The notes under the pieces: generated by a model
What the model saw: only the letters and a program-made list of their open reading frames with translations
What the model was told of the DNA's origin: nothing
Database searches by the model: none
Position numbers and translations under genes: made by a program
NCBI GenBank assembly: GCA_025602905.1
Contig: JAHLKI010000079.1
Location: forward strand, 1 to 30,794
From: Phlyctochytrium arcticum
Taxonomy: Eukaryota; Chytridiomycota; Chytridiomycetes; Chytridiales; Chytridiaceae
Length of the DNA stretch: 30,794 bases
Direction of reading: 5' to 3'
In this document: positions 8,466 to 19,075 of the stretch, in pieces
How the letters are laid out: each line of letters begins with the position of its first letter
Numbering within the stretch: the stretch's first letter is position 1

Positions 8466-9155
8466 ATGACAACACCCACCGAACTGACGGCAGAGAAAGC
8501 GATGGCGAGACTCATTGAGTTGACCCAACAACATACTGACCTTCAAAACTCCTACCGCCAAATGCAAGAAATGACGGCCACCCAAGGAGCGAGGATGGAC
8601 AGCATGTTTGCCGCCATGCAGAGCATGCAGTCTGCGTTGAGCAACCAAACGACTACACCCCCTGAGAGACCTAATGCACCCACCTCGTCGCCCCCGGACT
8701 TAGTCAAAGTCCTGCACGGTCGTCTCAAATCGTACAAAGGCCAACGTAGCGCAGCAACCATTCGAACCTTTTGCACCAACCTGGACAAGTATTTCGAAGC
8801 CACCAACATGACGGAATACGACAAATTGTCCATGGCCACTGTTCACCTTGAAAGTCTCGCTGAAGTCTGGTGGCAAAGACATTGTCATCAAAACCCGGAG
8901 ACTTCTGGCACCCGCATTACCACTTGGCTTGATTTGAAAGTTGCCCTCAAGAGAGATTTTTCGCCAATCAACACCAAGAAGAATGCCCGTGATGAGATCA
9001 CAGCATTGAAACAGATTAAGTCAGTTCAAGACTATAAAAACAAATTCGACGCTTTGGCTCTTGAAATCGACGACTTTTCGGACGCGGAACAACTTGACAA
9101 ATTTCTCCGCGGATTAAAACCCCACATCCAAAAACAACTCGCCATCAGACCCTAA
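8466..9155 (+). CDS. gag: Outer Ty3 Gag (capsid region only, zinc knuckle missing)
   Basis: 229 aa from the ATG at 8466 to TAA at 9153-9155. The N-terminal half is predicted coiled coil ([20 protein letters not shown]). The central and C-terminal parts match the retrotransposon Gag capsid: TYDKL-type helix, [32 protein letters not shown] and [16 protein letters not shown]. The protein stops directly after the capsid. No CCHC nucleocapsid knuckle follows, and the reverse transcriptase region begins within 30 bases. A deletion has therefore removed nucleocapsid and protease. The pol frame overlaps in -1 from 9098, but no canonical X-XXY-YYZ slip site is seen in the overlap. Confidence 0.88.
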   Translation: MTTPTELTAEKAMARLIELTQQHTDLQNSYRQMQEMTATQGARMDSMFAAMQSMQSALSNQTTTPPERPNAPTSSPPDLVKVLHGRLKSYKGQRSAATIRTFCTNLDKYFEATNMTEYDKLSMATVHLESLAEVWWQRHCHQNPETSGTRITTWLDLKVALKRDFSPINTKKNARDEITALKQIKSVQDYKNKFDALALEIDDFSDAEQLDKFLRGLKPHIQKQLAIRP

Positions 9156-9163
9156 ATGCTAAG

Positions 9164-10926
9164 TTGGATGCTTTACTCCAGGCATTCAACGATGTTTTCA
9201 CCGATGAATTACCTCCTGGACTACCACCTGAACGATCTGTTGATCACACCATCCCACTCTCAGACGAAACAAAGACCCCCTGGAGACCAACGTACCACTT
9301 GTCACCACTTGAGTTAGAGGAACTACGACGCCAACTCGCTGCATTACTCGACGCTGGATATATTCGCCCATCCAGTAGCCCGTATGGCGCCCCCATCCTT
9401 TTCACCACCAAAAAGGACAGCAAAGATTTACGCATGTGCGTAGATTACCGGGCCTTGAACAAACTGACCATCAAGAACCGCTATCCATTGCCACGAATGG
9501 ATGAGCTTATGGACCGCTTGAATGGCGCAAAGGTATTCAGCAAGATTGACCTGAAGGCTGGCTACTGGCAGATACGCGTTGCAACCCAAGATATCCCAAA
9601 GACCGCATTCAGGACGCGTTATGGCCATTACGAGTTCCTTGTTATGCCTTTTGGATTGACGAATGCCCCAGCAACCTTCATGAAACTTATGAATGATGTT
9701 CTACGACCCTTCCTGGACATATTCTGCATTGTTTACCTCGACGACATTTTGATCTACTCGACATCGGAGGATGAGCACCTCCACCACATTGAACAAGTCC
9801 TCCAAGCACTGCGAGATCACAAATTGTACGCTAACCAAAAGAAATGCGACTTCTTCAAGGATGAAGTTGATTTCTTGGGTTATGTGGTCTCAGCCGAAGG
9901 AATCAAGCTGGACCCAAAGAAAGTGCAAGCAGTCAAGGACTGGCCCCGACCCGAGAGCGTTGCTGATGTTAGATCCTTTATGGGACTTGTCAATTACTTC
10001 CATGCCTCCCTCAAGAATCTGGCTTCACTCGCTACCCCTCTCACTGACCTCCTTCGAAAGGAACAACCTTGGATCTGGACACCGGAATGCGAAAAGACCT
10101 TTATTGCCCTGAAGGACTTAGCCACATCCGCACCCGTCCTACGCACATTTGACCCTCAACTACCCACTGTTGTCTACCCCGATGCCTCTGGCTTTGCTAT
10201 CGGCGCATGGCTCGGCCAGGATGACGGCAAATCCATTCGACCCGTTGCATATCACTCACGCAAAATGACCTCTGCGGAACTAGGCTACGATACTCGCGAA
10301 CAAGAACTCCTCGCCATTCACGATGCTCTCAGAGTCTGGAGACATTATCTGGAAGGAAGGGAATTCAACGTAGTATCCGACCACGAATCTTTGAAATGGT
10401 TGCAAGACCAACACCATCTGACACGACGCCAAGTTAGATGGGTCATGGAGTTTCAATCATATGATTTCCGCATCGGATATGGACCAGGCAAACTGAACAC
10501 CGTTGCAGATGTACTCTCTAGGAGAGCAGATCTTGCGCCCAAATGTACCAAATGTCGAACCCCACTCAACAATTACGACATTAACACAACAATCTTCACC
10601 ACGGAAACCCCCCTCAACACATTGACCCAAGGGACATTGAAAGACACTGAACTTCAAAATTTGATCAAACTTTTGAAGAAACCCATTGACCAAGTTGCGA
10701 AAGACGAACATCCCCGACTTGCCCACCTCAAACACAATGACGGACTCGTATTTTTCCATGATCGGATATACGTACCACACTCACAACGAACCAACTTGCT
10801 CCAGACCCACCATGACACACACATCGCTGGACACTTTGGTATACACAGAACATTCGAAGCGCTAGCAAGATTCTACTATTGGCCCAAGATGTATAAGCAC
10901 ATCCGACAGTACATCAAGTCTTGTGA
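9164..10926 (+). CDS. pol: Outer Ty3 Pol, 5' segment: reverse transcriptase, RNase H, start of integrase
   Basis: The frame is open from 9098, and its translation start is unclear (no ATG near 9164). It opens with the RT fingers ([35 protein letters not shown]). The catalytic YLDD is at 9734-9745, the connection and RNase H region ([34 protein letters not shown]) follows, and then the integrase HHCC finger begins ([22 protein letters not shown]). It is cut at 10926 inside the finger's C-x2-C by the inner element, and resumes in frame at 17886. No protease DTG motif is present. No stops or frameshifts occur apart from the insertion. Confidence 0.93.
10922..10926 (+). repeat. Inner Ty3 target-site duplication, left copy (TGTGA)
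   Basis: TGTGA precedes the inner 5' LTR and is repeated at 17881-17885 after the inner 3' LTR. The duplicated bases encode the first Cys and part of the Asp in the outer integrase zinc finger. Confidence 0.92.
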
Positions 10927-11162
10927 TGCAGCGGGCTCGTGGTTCGCTGCGCATTGTCCGCACCACTGCGCAAACAGCGCAGTGCCGTGCCACATCACAC
11001 GTGTTGTTTTGTTTTTCTTTTTGTATATCCCATCCTGCACTGTACATTTTCAGACTCTTTACGCTTTCTCTTTACTCTGCGCTAAAGCAATACACAACCC
11101 GACTCACGCACCCTGGGAAGGTGCATTACCGTCCATACCACTTTTTACCCGAAAACGCTACA
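10927..11162 (+). repeat. 5' LTR of inner Ty3 element (236 bp)
   Basis: Runs TGCAGCGGGC to AACGCTACA. Compared with 17645-17880 I find one difference (ATACACAACCC here, ATACACCACCC in the 3' copy). It carries a TATATCC motif at 11024-11030 and an ACACGTGT palindrome upstream of it. Confidence 0.95.
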
Positions 11163-11176
11163 TGGTAGCACCACCC
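11163..11176 (+). other. Primer-binding site of inner Ty3 element
   Basis: TGGTAGCACCACCC directly follows the LTR and is identical to the outer element's site, although the LTRs are unrelated. Both elements therefore use the same tRNA primer. Confidence 0.75.
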
Positions 11177-11285
11177 CATCAGCAATCCTACTAGCCTCAA
11201 ACCGTCCGTTTACCCTTTCGACTCGACCTTTCGCTTCTACCTCTTTCGCTTCTTTTACTTCTTTCTACTCTTTGTTCCGTTCAAC

Positions 11286-12644
11286 ATGGGTTCTGGACAA
11301 AAGCAGGCTGTGGCGCGCAAGACCAAAAGCAAAGGCAAGCCGAGTGAAGAGGGCCCCGTCTCTAGTACTATAGAGAGCGGACCTCCTCTCCTGGGTGAAG
11401 ACCAAACTGAGGCTGGAGAGATCGGCCAGCATTCTGAGACATCCTCCATTGCTGGAGAAAGAGATGCTCAGGAGACTGGTTCGACCAGCACAGACAACCA
11501 TGCGGGAGGCGTCGTACCCATGATGGTCGACGAAGAGCCCCCGAGAGACGTGGTTAGGCCCTCTGAGGGACCTACGGGGATGACTGGTGTTTCCCTCTCG
11601 GGTAATGCCACCCCCGCGGCGTCCGCTCTTGGAGGAGCCATCGCTGACGTCGCGGACAAGCAACAGCTTACGGCAATTCTCACATCCTTGACGGAGGAGA
11701 TTGCTTCGCTCAAAGCTGACGTGGCCGCTCGCGATGGCAATGGCCAACAAGGAAACTTGTTTGATTCAATGCAAAACAAGTCACTCCAGCGCAAAGCTGA
11801 AAATGCCATGTTCTCGGGAGAGGGTAGTGACGTTGCGTCACACAAGAAGATCCGTGACTTCTTGGATAAGCATTATGCTTTCCTGTTCGTGGATTACATG
11901 GAACGCGCCCTTGAGGGAACAGCCAAGGACTGGTTTTCCTCCATGACCCTGGCCGAGAGACCCGCAAACCGGGAGGAGTTTGAAGCGAAGCTCAGGGAGC
12001 GCTTCGAGCCACGAAACCCGCGGGACGCCATTTTGGCCAGGCTCCGTCAGCTCACGTGCCGAAATTACTCGGCCTATATCTCCGCCTTCAACAGGATCAC
12101 TGGCGAATTGAGAACCACCAGCACCGCCCGTAGCCCCATTGACGAAGATCAGATGCGACGCTACTTTCGTGACGGACTGGAACGGGGAGGGGAATTTTGG
12201 AGTCGCCTGATGCAGGCTGTTTTCGGAATGCATCCCGACGCCAACCTCACCCAGATCCAAACGGCTACCACCCAAACCCTCCAAGCGTGGGGATGCGACA
12301 ATGACGGGGTCTATGTCCCTGTCGCGGGTGGAACCGGAAAAGGCAAGGGTCCCGCCTCCGTGCCGGCTGCCAATAATGGCCCGGCGAAGAACGGTGGTGG
12401 AAAGAGTCCCAAAGCCAACGTCTCTGCGGCAAATGGCAAAACCCACAACCATGGTAAGCCCTATGCTTACCAAGGGCGTGGAGCCAACGCTGGAGCCAGC
12501 GGATCCGGGTCAAGTTCATCTCCCGGACTTCGCAAAAACAACCAGCAGGCCGAGTCAGACCGCATCTGGTGCTACTGCTGCGGTAGTGGCGACCATTGGT
12601 CTGCCAGATGTCCCAATGCCAAACGCCGCGATCCAAAAAACTAG
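11286..12644 (+). CDS. gag: Inner Ty3 Gag
   Basis: 452 aa from ATG at 11286 to TAG at 12642-12644. Residues 1-110 are an acidic, low-complexity arm; a heptad-like stretch follows (LTAILTSLTEEIASLKADVA). Capsid helices occupy roughly 165-340 (KIRDFLDKHYAFLFVDYMER, AKDWFSSM, FEAKLRERFEPRNPRDAILA, LRQLTCRNYSAYISAFNRIT, YFRDGLERG). A Gly/Lys/Ser-rich linker leads to one CCHC zinc knuckle (CYCCGSGDHWSARC) near residue 432. Codons just before the stop contain the slip site that feeds pol in the -1 frame. Length and domain order are normal for a Ty3 Gag. Confidence 0.92.
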   Translation: MGSGQKQAVARKTKSKGKPSEEGPVSSTIESGPPLLGEDQTEAGEIGQHSETSSIAGERDAQETGSTSTDNHAGGVVPMMVDEEPPRDVVRPSEGPTGMTGVSLSGNATPAASALGGAIADVADKQQLTAILTSLTEEIASLKADVAARDGNGQQGNLFDSMQNKSLQRKAENAMFSGEGSDVASHKKIRDFLDKHYAFLFVDYMERALEGTAKDWFSSMTLAERPANREEFEAKLRERFEPRNPRDAILARLRQLTCRNYSAYISAFNRITGELRTTSTARSPIDEDQMRRYFRDGLERGGEFWSRLMQAVFGMHPDANLTQIQTATTQTLQAWGCDNDGVYVPVAGGTGKGKGPASVPAANNGPAKNGGGKSPKANVSAANGKTHNHGKPYAYQGRGANAGASGSGSSSSPGLRKNNQQAESDRIWCYCCGSGDHWSARCPNAKRRDPKN

Positions 12645-12679
12645 ATCCGGCAAGCAATAACGACACAGGTCGTTTGCCG
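12635..12679 (+). promoter_or_regulatory. -1 programmed ribosomal frameshift signal between gag and pol
   Basis: The heptamer A-AAA-AAC (12635-12641) is in the gag reading frame with the codons AAA AAC, followed at once by the gag stop TAG. A 6-nt spacer (12642-12647) leads to a stem-loop at 12648-12679: an outer stem CGGCA with TGCCG, a 6-nt one-sided bulge, and an inner stem AACGAC with GTCGTT closing the loop ACAG. Slip-site type, spacer length and stem match the known -1 frameshift architecture, and pol is indeed in the -1 frame. Confidence 0.85.
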
Positions 12680-15600
12680 CAGGATGGTTCGGTCAGATTA
12701 GATAATCCTTTTGTTTTTAATAACTTTTCTAATTCAAATACAACCGTATCCATCAATACTGTGTCCACTTTTACATTTACCGAAGAAGTTCAGTCCTCGA
12801 GTCCACAATCACAAGCTACGCAACGAGGAGATACACGATCGGAGGTCAAGGAATCATCAAAACCGATGCAGCCGTCTGGCGTTGTTCGGGTTGCACCGAT
12901 TGGAGGTTCCTTGGATGAAGATCGTTATGCTCCACGCCGTGTTGCTTGTGGACCTGAACCGGTAATTGCTCAAAATGCCTTTGTCGTTCATGCGAAGTTG
13001 AATGGCAAGATGGCCCGTATTCTTGTCGACACCGGGTGCGATACCCTGATGATCAACGACAAGTGGGTCAGGCAACATAAGTTCCCAACCTATCAACCCA
13101 GCTCTACTATCGAAGTAGAATGGGGAGACGACGGAGAAACCTTCAAGTCGAATCGAATGATGCTAGGAGCCCTGGACCTCTACTGCGATCACAACAAATG
13201 TTCCTTCGGTGAGCTACCGTTCATTGTTGCGCCATTACGCGTAGATGCCATTGTGGGACTACCTTTCATTCTCGGCCTTGAAGGACTCCAGATTGACAAG
13301 GTTGATGAACGTCCTCGCATGTCTTTCATGTTTGAAGGCGTTCGTCGCCTATGCGAAGCAAGACCGGTTTCACGAAAACGTGAGCAACAACCATCCTGCA
13401 ATGCTGCCCACTTACGTGCGTTTGACTGCAATCTCGACTCGCCTCGCCTTCAATCACCTCTCGCCTCGGTCAAGGACGTCAAGACCCACCTCAAGGCTGA
13501 AAAATTTCTCCGAGCGATGCGAAAGAAGGAGTTCACATCAGTTTTTGCAGTCAATGTCAACGTACTCCAGTGGATAGATGGCAACGGACATATCCGCGAG
13601 GCACCGGCCTCCGCGCGAGTTACCGCGGCTGCAAGTACAAGTAGTACCGACAGCGCGGCCAATGGACAAAAAGCTCCGGACGAAGATCCGCTAGCGTCCA
13701 TTCCGGAAGACAATCCGTTACTGCCAATCTTACGAAAGTTCAAGAAGACAGTTTTCACAGAGCTACGCACGTTACCACCTTCTCGGGGCGAAGACGACTT
13801 CAAAATTGAAATCGACGGCGTAGAAAGACCTCTGTCGGTGCCCTTGCGTGCAATGGGCCCGAAGGAACTGGAAGAACTTCAACGGCAAATTACAACGTTG
13901 CTTGCCAAAGGGTGGATTCGACACTCGTCCAGCCCGTGGGGTGCAGCAGTTCTCTTTGCGCCAAAGAAAGACGGCACTCTTCGTTGTTGTATCGACTACC
14001 GAGGGTTGAATAAACAAACGAAAAAAGACCGAACACCTTTGCCGCATCTTGGAGAATTGCGACACCGCACCGTTGGCAAGAAATACTTCTCCTCTCTTGA
14101 CATTAAGGAGGCCTATCACTGCGTTCGGATTCGCGAAGGTGATATCCAGAAGACGGCTTTCAAGACGCGTTTTGGACATTTCGAGTATGTTGTCATGCCA
14201 TTTGGGTTGACTAATGCACCCGCAACGTTCCAACGCATCATGAACAAAGTCTTCGGGAACATGTACGACGACTATGTTATCTCGTACCTTGACGATATCC
14301 TCGTTTTTTCAGATACGCTTGAAGAACATCAAAAGCACGTCGAAACTGTTTTGGCAACTCTTGAATCAAGCGCTCTGTACGTCAAACCATCCAAATGCTC
14401 GTGGGCAGTACAGGAGGTTGAATTTTGCGGTCATATGTTGGGAACATCCGGTGTGCGAATCTCGGACAGCAAAGTTGCTGCCGTGAACAATTTCGCCACT
14501 CCCAAGAACTTCAAAGATATTCAATCCTTCCTCGGTTTGACGAATTACTTGTCATCTTACATTGACGAGTACGCAAGGATCGCGCATCCCCTATCGGAGC
14601 TACAGTCTGGCAATAACCCGTGGAAATGGGGCGATGCGGAGATATCAGCGTTTAAAACACTGAAAGAAAAAATCTCAACGGCTCCTGTTTTGACGCCGTA
14701 CGATCCTGCCAAAGAAGTCTATGTGTTTTCGGACGCATCCGGCTTCGCCATCGGTGGATGGCTTGCTCAGCCAGTTGACGCAGACGACCCCATGCCCTCT
14801 CCGTTACCTACGACGGTACATGGATTCAAAAACCTGCCCAAACTGCGACCGGTCTTGTATTTTTCCCGAAAATTACAAGATGCGGAGACACGGTACCCGG
14901 TCCACGAACAGGAACTCCTCGCCCTCGTCAAAACGTTGAAAGCCAACCGACAGTTCCTTTTGGGACGCCATTTCCGCGCGTTCGTCGATCACAAATCTCT
15001 GATCTATTTACAGGATCAGCAGCATTTGAGTCGACGACAAGCGAATTGGGTCGAGTTCCTTCAACAATTTGACTTTGACATTGAGTATCTCCCTGGCGAA
15101 TGGAACACGGTGGCCGATGTCCTGAGCCGAAACCCCTATTATGCCCCGCGATGTGCTGATTGCGCCCAGCGTGTTACGATCAACGCCATCGCCGTGCATT
15201 CCGCCAGCACTCCGAGCGACAAGTCTAATCTTGTTGTGTCGGTCAACGCTGCGCGTGCCAAGAAACGTGCCAAGAAGCAACTTGCACAGGCAACACAACA
15301 ACTCGAGCTCCCCGTTGACCTGACGGTTTGGGCCGAATTGTTGCTTACAGACGACTTCGCTCTTCAAATGCAAAAGACACTTGAAGACAAGGCATCGGCG
15401 CCGCACACCTTGACGGTCCCTGAACGGCGTTATTCCGTGGAAGTCCTTCCGGAGAAAAGCAAAAACGGTGAAACCCTCACCTTGCTCCGTTATGAAGATC
15501 GCCTGTATGTACCCGATGCCCTCCGAAGTGCATTGCTCGCGCAATATCACGATACGTTGGTTACGGGTGGCCACACTGGTAAACATTCGACATATGGTCG

Positions 15601-15805
15601 TCTGCTGCAAGAATACCATTGGCCGACTATGGAACGCGACGTTGCAGCTTATGTTCGCACATGTGCAACTTGTCAACGCTTCCGAAGTCCCGCACGAGGT
15701 GTCGGACTATTACGCTCGCTCCCAGTGCCTGATAAGCGCTGGCACACCATCGGCATGGATCTAGTCTCACTACCTAGGACGGAATCGTGGGGGGGGGAAA
15801 CCTAG
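12642..15805 (+). CDS. pol: Inner Ty3 Pol, main part: protease, RT, RNase H, integrase finger and start of core
   Basis: It is read in the -1 frame after the slip at 12641; the open frame extends back to 12596. Protease has LVDTGCDTLMI with the catalytic DTG at 13028-13036. RT carries IDYRGLNKQTKKDRTPLP, SSLDIKEAY and YLDD at 14285-14296. RNase H begins near 14720 ([33 protein letters not shown]). The integrase HHCC finger follows near 15549-15680 (GGHTGKHSTYGRLLQEYHWP, RTCATCQ), then the first core Asp at 15758-15760. The frame ends at 15805 because the run of nine Gs (15789-15797) has one base too many for the following frame. Confidence 0.93.
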
Positions 15806-16961
15806 CCATAACGGCGACTACTACGATGCCGCCCTGGTCATAGTCGACTATCTGTCAGGACGTGTGTACCTCATCCCTTGCAACATGGAGGTTTCGAGTC
15901 AAGAGCTTGCGTATCTCTTCACCCAGCACTTCTTCAAGAACGAAGGTGCTCCCAAGGTCATTGTCAGCGATCGCGACAGCCGCATCTTAGCCGAATTTTG
16001 GCAATCTTTTACCGCTGCTCTCGGTATCAAGTTAGAGGTGGCGACCGCTCGACATCAGCAGACAGACGGCAAATGCGAACGCAAAATCAAGTCTGTCAAA
16101 AACGTGCTGAAGGCCTACATAGACGGCGATGGCAAGAACTGGGTTGATATCCTACCCTTGGTTGAGTTTCACCACAACTCAACACCATCAAATACCGGCT
16201 ATGCCCCGTTCATGATCGACAAAGGCCGCCTCCCACAGGTCAATGGTGGACACCATACCAGGGAAGGTCTGCAGGAGATATCACAGCCAACAAATCGGCA
16301 AGTAGCCAAGTTTGTTGATACCCTCCATGAGATCGAACGGGTGGTACAACAACGGTTACGCGATGCACAAGATGTGCAAGCAAGGAACCATGACAAGGGT
16401 CGGCGGACGCTCATCTTCGAGAAGGGCGATTCAGTTTTACTCAAACGCAAAGGGATCCACATTCCAGCTTTGGGTAAGCTTCCGGAGAAACTTCGCCAGG
16501 ATTGGCTTGGTCCATTCAAGGTCAAAGGAACCGGACCGCACCCTGATACCTACACGCTGGAACTACCTCATCCAATGCGTATGGTACATCCGACATTTCA
16601 TGTCGACATTCTGAAGCCGTGGCACAAACCTGGCTCTATTACCCATCGTGCCACGAAGGATGCGCCGGAACCTGTGCTGGTCAACAGCGAGGAACTTTGG
16701 CTCATCGACCGTATTCTGGACGAGCGGATCCGTCACAAGAAGCGGAAATACTTGGTTCAATGGGAAGGCTTCGGGCCAGAGGACTCAACTTGGGAACCGC
16801 GGGAACACCTTGAGCAAACCGACGCGCTGAAAGCATGGGAACTAGCACGTCCCTCAGCACCCAAGAGTTCAAAGCGAAAGAAAGCCCAAAACGAAGCATC
16901 GGCAACTGACATTTCGTCTACAGCCGAGCCCCCATCGAAACGTTCACAACGCAAACGCTAG
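15798..16961 (+). CDS. pol: Inner Ty3 Pol, 3' part: integrase core and chromodomain
   Basis: The frame opens just after the G run and continues the integrase core (DYYDAALVIVDYLSGRVYLI). The second catalytic Asp is in IVSDRDSRI (15969-15971) and the Glu in DGKCERKIK (16077-16079), with 35 residues between them, the D35E spacing. A GPFKV-type C-terminal domain follows. Then comes a chromodomain from about 16699 (WLIDRILDERIR, RKYLVQWEGFGPEDSTWEP), which defines the chromovirus clade and is thought to guide insertion to chromatin. It ends in a basic tail (KRSQRKR) and TAG. There is no ATG at the start, because this is the continuation of the frame ending at 15805. Confidence 0.93.
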   Translation, partial: KPSHNGDYYDAALVIVDYLSGRVYLIPCNMEVSSQELAYLFTQHFFKNEGAPKVIVSDRDSRILAEFWQSFTAALGIKLEVATARHQQTDGKCERKIKSVKNVLKAYIDGDGKNWVDILPLVEFHHNSTPSNTGYAPFMIDKGRLPQVNGGHHTREGLQEISQPTNRQVAKFVDTLHEIERVVQQRLRDAQDVQARNHDKGRRTLIFEKGDSVLLKRKGIHIPALGKLPEKLRQDWLGPFKVKGTGPHPDTYTLELPHPMRMVHPTFHVDILKPWHKPGSITHRATKDAPEPVLVNSEELWLIDRILDERIRHKKRKYLVQWEGFGPEDSTWEPREHLEQTDALKAWELARPSAPKSSKRKKAQNEASATDISSTAEPPSKRSQRKR

Positions 16962-17644
16962 TGACGTCAAGGAAGATGTGTTTCATATTCAAAGTATCAC
17001 ATTCTCAATGAGAGAATACCGCATGACTGCTATCAAAGCAACGAGTGTCCTCTTGCAACACTTCACGTCATTCATTACTATTCGGGACCTCCCATCCCAT
17101 ATCTTGATACTACCTACGCGCGCGCACCATCTCAACACTTTGAGACCCACATCCAAGGTTGCTCCTTGCTGACGACGCGTCTCGCACGTCAGAACTCCGG
17201 TAGGCCTGATCAGCCTGAGCTGAGTTGATGCATCATCTATGCATAGGTAATGAGAGGCCGGGGAAACATTTATCTCCGTCATTACGCGTAATTTCCTTCA
17301 ACGCAAGGAAACACATCCTTACCTTCGTACCTGTGCGAACATGCGCACACGGTTGTTGCACAATCTGCAACGAGAGTCTCGGGGAAGCTGCAAGTAGCAG
17401 CTATTCATGCCTGTGACAACAGTGAAATTGACTTGGAGGTGATCCAACACAATTCAGGTGACCAAACGTCTGGCGTTGTTCGGTTTGTTCACTTGCACCG
17501 CTGGCTTCTATACACGTCTGGCGTGTTCGGTGTATAGTTGCCCGGTGAGGTTGTGCTGGTGACCTGATACTTCAATCTTTCTGCTGACACACGAACCCTG
17601 ATCTGAAGCCTCGCTCCTCTTTCCAGCATCGAGTCTGAGGGGGG
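16962..17644 (+). other. Inner Ty3 3' untranslated region and polypurine tract
   Basis: This 683-bp stretch between the pol stop and the 3' LTR shows no supported coding region on either strand. It ends with GAGGGGGG at about 17637-17644, the plus-strand priming tract. It includes a few short inverted motifs (TGATGCATCATC near 17226) of unknown meaning. Confidence 0.7.
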
Positions 17645-17880
17645 TGCAGCGGGCTCGTGGTTCGCTGCGCATTGTCCGCACCACTGCGCAAACAGCGCAG
17701 TGCCGTGCCACATCACACGTGTTGTTTTGTTTTTCTTTTTGTATATCCCATCCTGCACTGTACATTTTCAGACTCTTTACGCTTTCTCTTTACTCTGCGC
17801 TAAAGCAATACACCACCCGACTCACGCACCCTGGGAAGGTGCATTACCGTCCATACCACTTTTTACCCGAAAACGCTACA
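17645..17880 (+). repeat. 3' LTR of inner Ty3 element (236 bp)
   Basis: Same length and sequence as 10927-11162 except one position. Followed directly by the duplication TGTGA at 17881-17885. Confidence 0.95.
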
Positions 17881-17885
17881 TGTGA
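17881..17885 (+). repeat. Inner Ty3 target-site duplication, right copy (TGTGA)
   Basis: Matches 10922-10926. Removing 10927-17885 restores the outer integrase frame across the SC-DAC zinc-finger motif. Confidence 0.92.
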
Positions 17886-19053
17886 CGCCTGCCAACGCAA
17901 CAAATCATCGACACACCTACCCATTGGACTTTTACACCCTTTGCCAACCCCAACGACCAGATGGAGTCAGATCTCGATGGACTTCATCCCAGACCTCCCC
18001 ACGACTTCTTCCGGACGCAACGCAATTTTAGTGGTGGTGGATCGCTTGTCCAAGCGTGCCCATTTCCTACCAACACGGAAGACAGCAACTGCCAAAGATA
18101 CCGCGGAATTGTTTATGGCCAACATTTTCAAGCTCCACGGATTGCCACAGATGATCGTTTCAGACCGCGATTCCAAGTTCATCAGCAAATTTTGGTCCGA
18201 ATTACTCAAGATGCTGGATTGCGCAGCACACATGTCCACAGCTCGACACCAACAGACAAACGGTCTCGCGGAAATCACGATCAAAGAACTCAAGACCTAT
18301 TTACGCGCATTTGTCGACCACCATATGGCCAACTGGGAAGACTTGCTGCATTTCGCCGAGTTCGCTCACAACGACGCAGTCTCCGCCACGACTGGTATGA
18401 CCCCATTCTACCTCGACACAGGACAACACCCGCGTACCCCAAAGACACCACCAAGCTCCTTTCAACCCGCCAACCCTGACGCTGCCGATTACCTCAACCA
18501 CATCAACGCCACCATCAAGGTTGCCCAGGACCAGATCGCCGCAGCCCAACAAAGACAAGCCGTGCAATACAACAAACTGCATCGCAACCCTTCTACCCTC
18601 GACATTGGTACCCGCGTCATGTTGTCTAGTCAAGGCCTCGTCCAAGAAACAACCAGTGATAGACCCGTAGCCAAATTGCAACCCCTTTGGCTCGGCCCAT
18701 TCAAGATCACTGCCAAGGACGACAAAGACAACTACACCCTCGATCTCCCAAGTACCATCCGCGCGCATTCGACCTTTCACGTCAGTAAACTGAAGCCCTA
18801 CATCGACCCCCAGGAGAACTTCCCCGATCGACGTGTTGACCCCCGACCAGAACCACAACTTTTCAACGACGAAGCTTACTATGAAGTTGAACGCATCGAA
18901 GCCCATCGCAAGTTCAGAAACCAACTCAAGTACCTAGTCAAATGGAAAGGGTACCCATCCGAAGAGAACACGTACGAGCCAACACAGAACTTCAAAGGAC
19001 CTGCAGCCATTCAGATCCTTCGCGACTACAAGACCAAGAACAACATACGCTGA
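17886..19053 (+). CDS. pol: Outer Ty3 Pol, 3' segment: integrase and chromodomain
   Basis: Continues the frame broken at 10926. It begins with the end of the HHCC finger (DACQRNKSS). The integrase core follows with MDFIPDLP (first Asp), MIVSDRDSKFISKFW (second Asp) and a Glu in NGLAEITIKELK. The usual linker comes next (WLGPFKITAKD, LPSTIRAHSTFHVSKLKPY). A chromodomain closes the protein near 18877-19005 (YYEVERIEAHRK, LKYLVKWKGYPSEENTYEP). It ends in TGA at 19051-19053, 22 bases before the 3' LTR. Integrase and chromodomain look functional, in contrast to the missing protease. Confidence 0.93.
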
Positions 19054-19075
19054 CGCTCGCTCCTAAGTAGGGGAG

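Larger units (their letters stand above)
10927..17880 (+). mobile_element. Inner Ty3/gypsy chromovirus, 6,954 bp, nearly intact
   Basis: It has 236-bp LTRs with a single difference, TG...CA ends, TGTGA duplication, primer-binding site, gag with zinc knuckle, -1 frameshift signal, protease, RT, RNase H, integrase, chromodomain and a polypurine tract (GAGGGGGG) against the 3' LTR. The only visible defect is one extra base in a nine-G run at 15789-15797. It is not closely similar to the outer element in gag or LTRs, so it is a different family, not a re-insertion of the same one. Confidence 0.95.

Noticed and set aside
9098..9155. -1 frameshift site between outer gag and pol
   Set aside because: The frames do overlap by 58 bases, but no X-XXY-YYZ heptamer in gag phase is present; the overlap follows a deletion of nucleocapsid and protease.
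10923..11168. Small open frames inside the inner LTR (and again near 17700)
   Set aside because: They lie wholly in LTR sequence and occur twice because the LTR does.
11838..12768. Long minus-strand frames opposite inner gag
   Set aside because: Shadows of the gag codon bias; no family features, while the plus strand has capsid and zinc knuckle.
15008..15676. 222-aa minus-strand frame opposite inner pol
   Set aside because: Antisense to clear RNase H and integrase coding sequence; no independent support.
12873..17483. 16-bp match (GTCTGGCGTTGTTCGG) between inner pol start and its 3' untranslated region
   Set aside because: Too short to interpret; could be chance or an old internal duplication.
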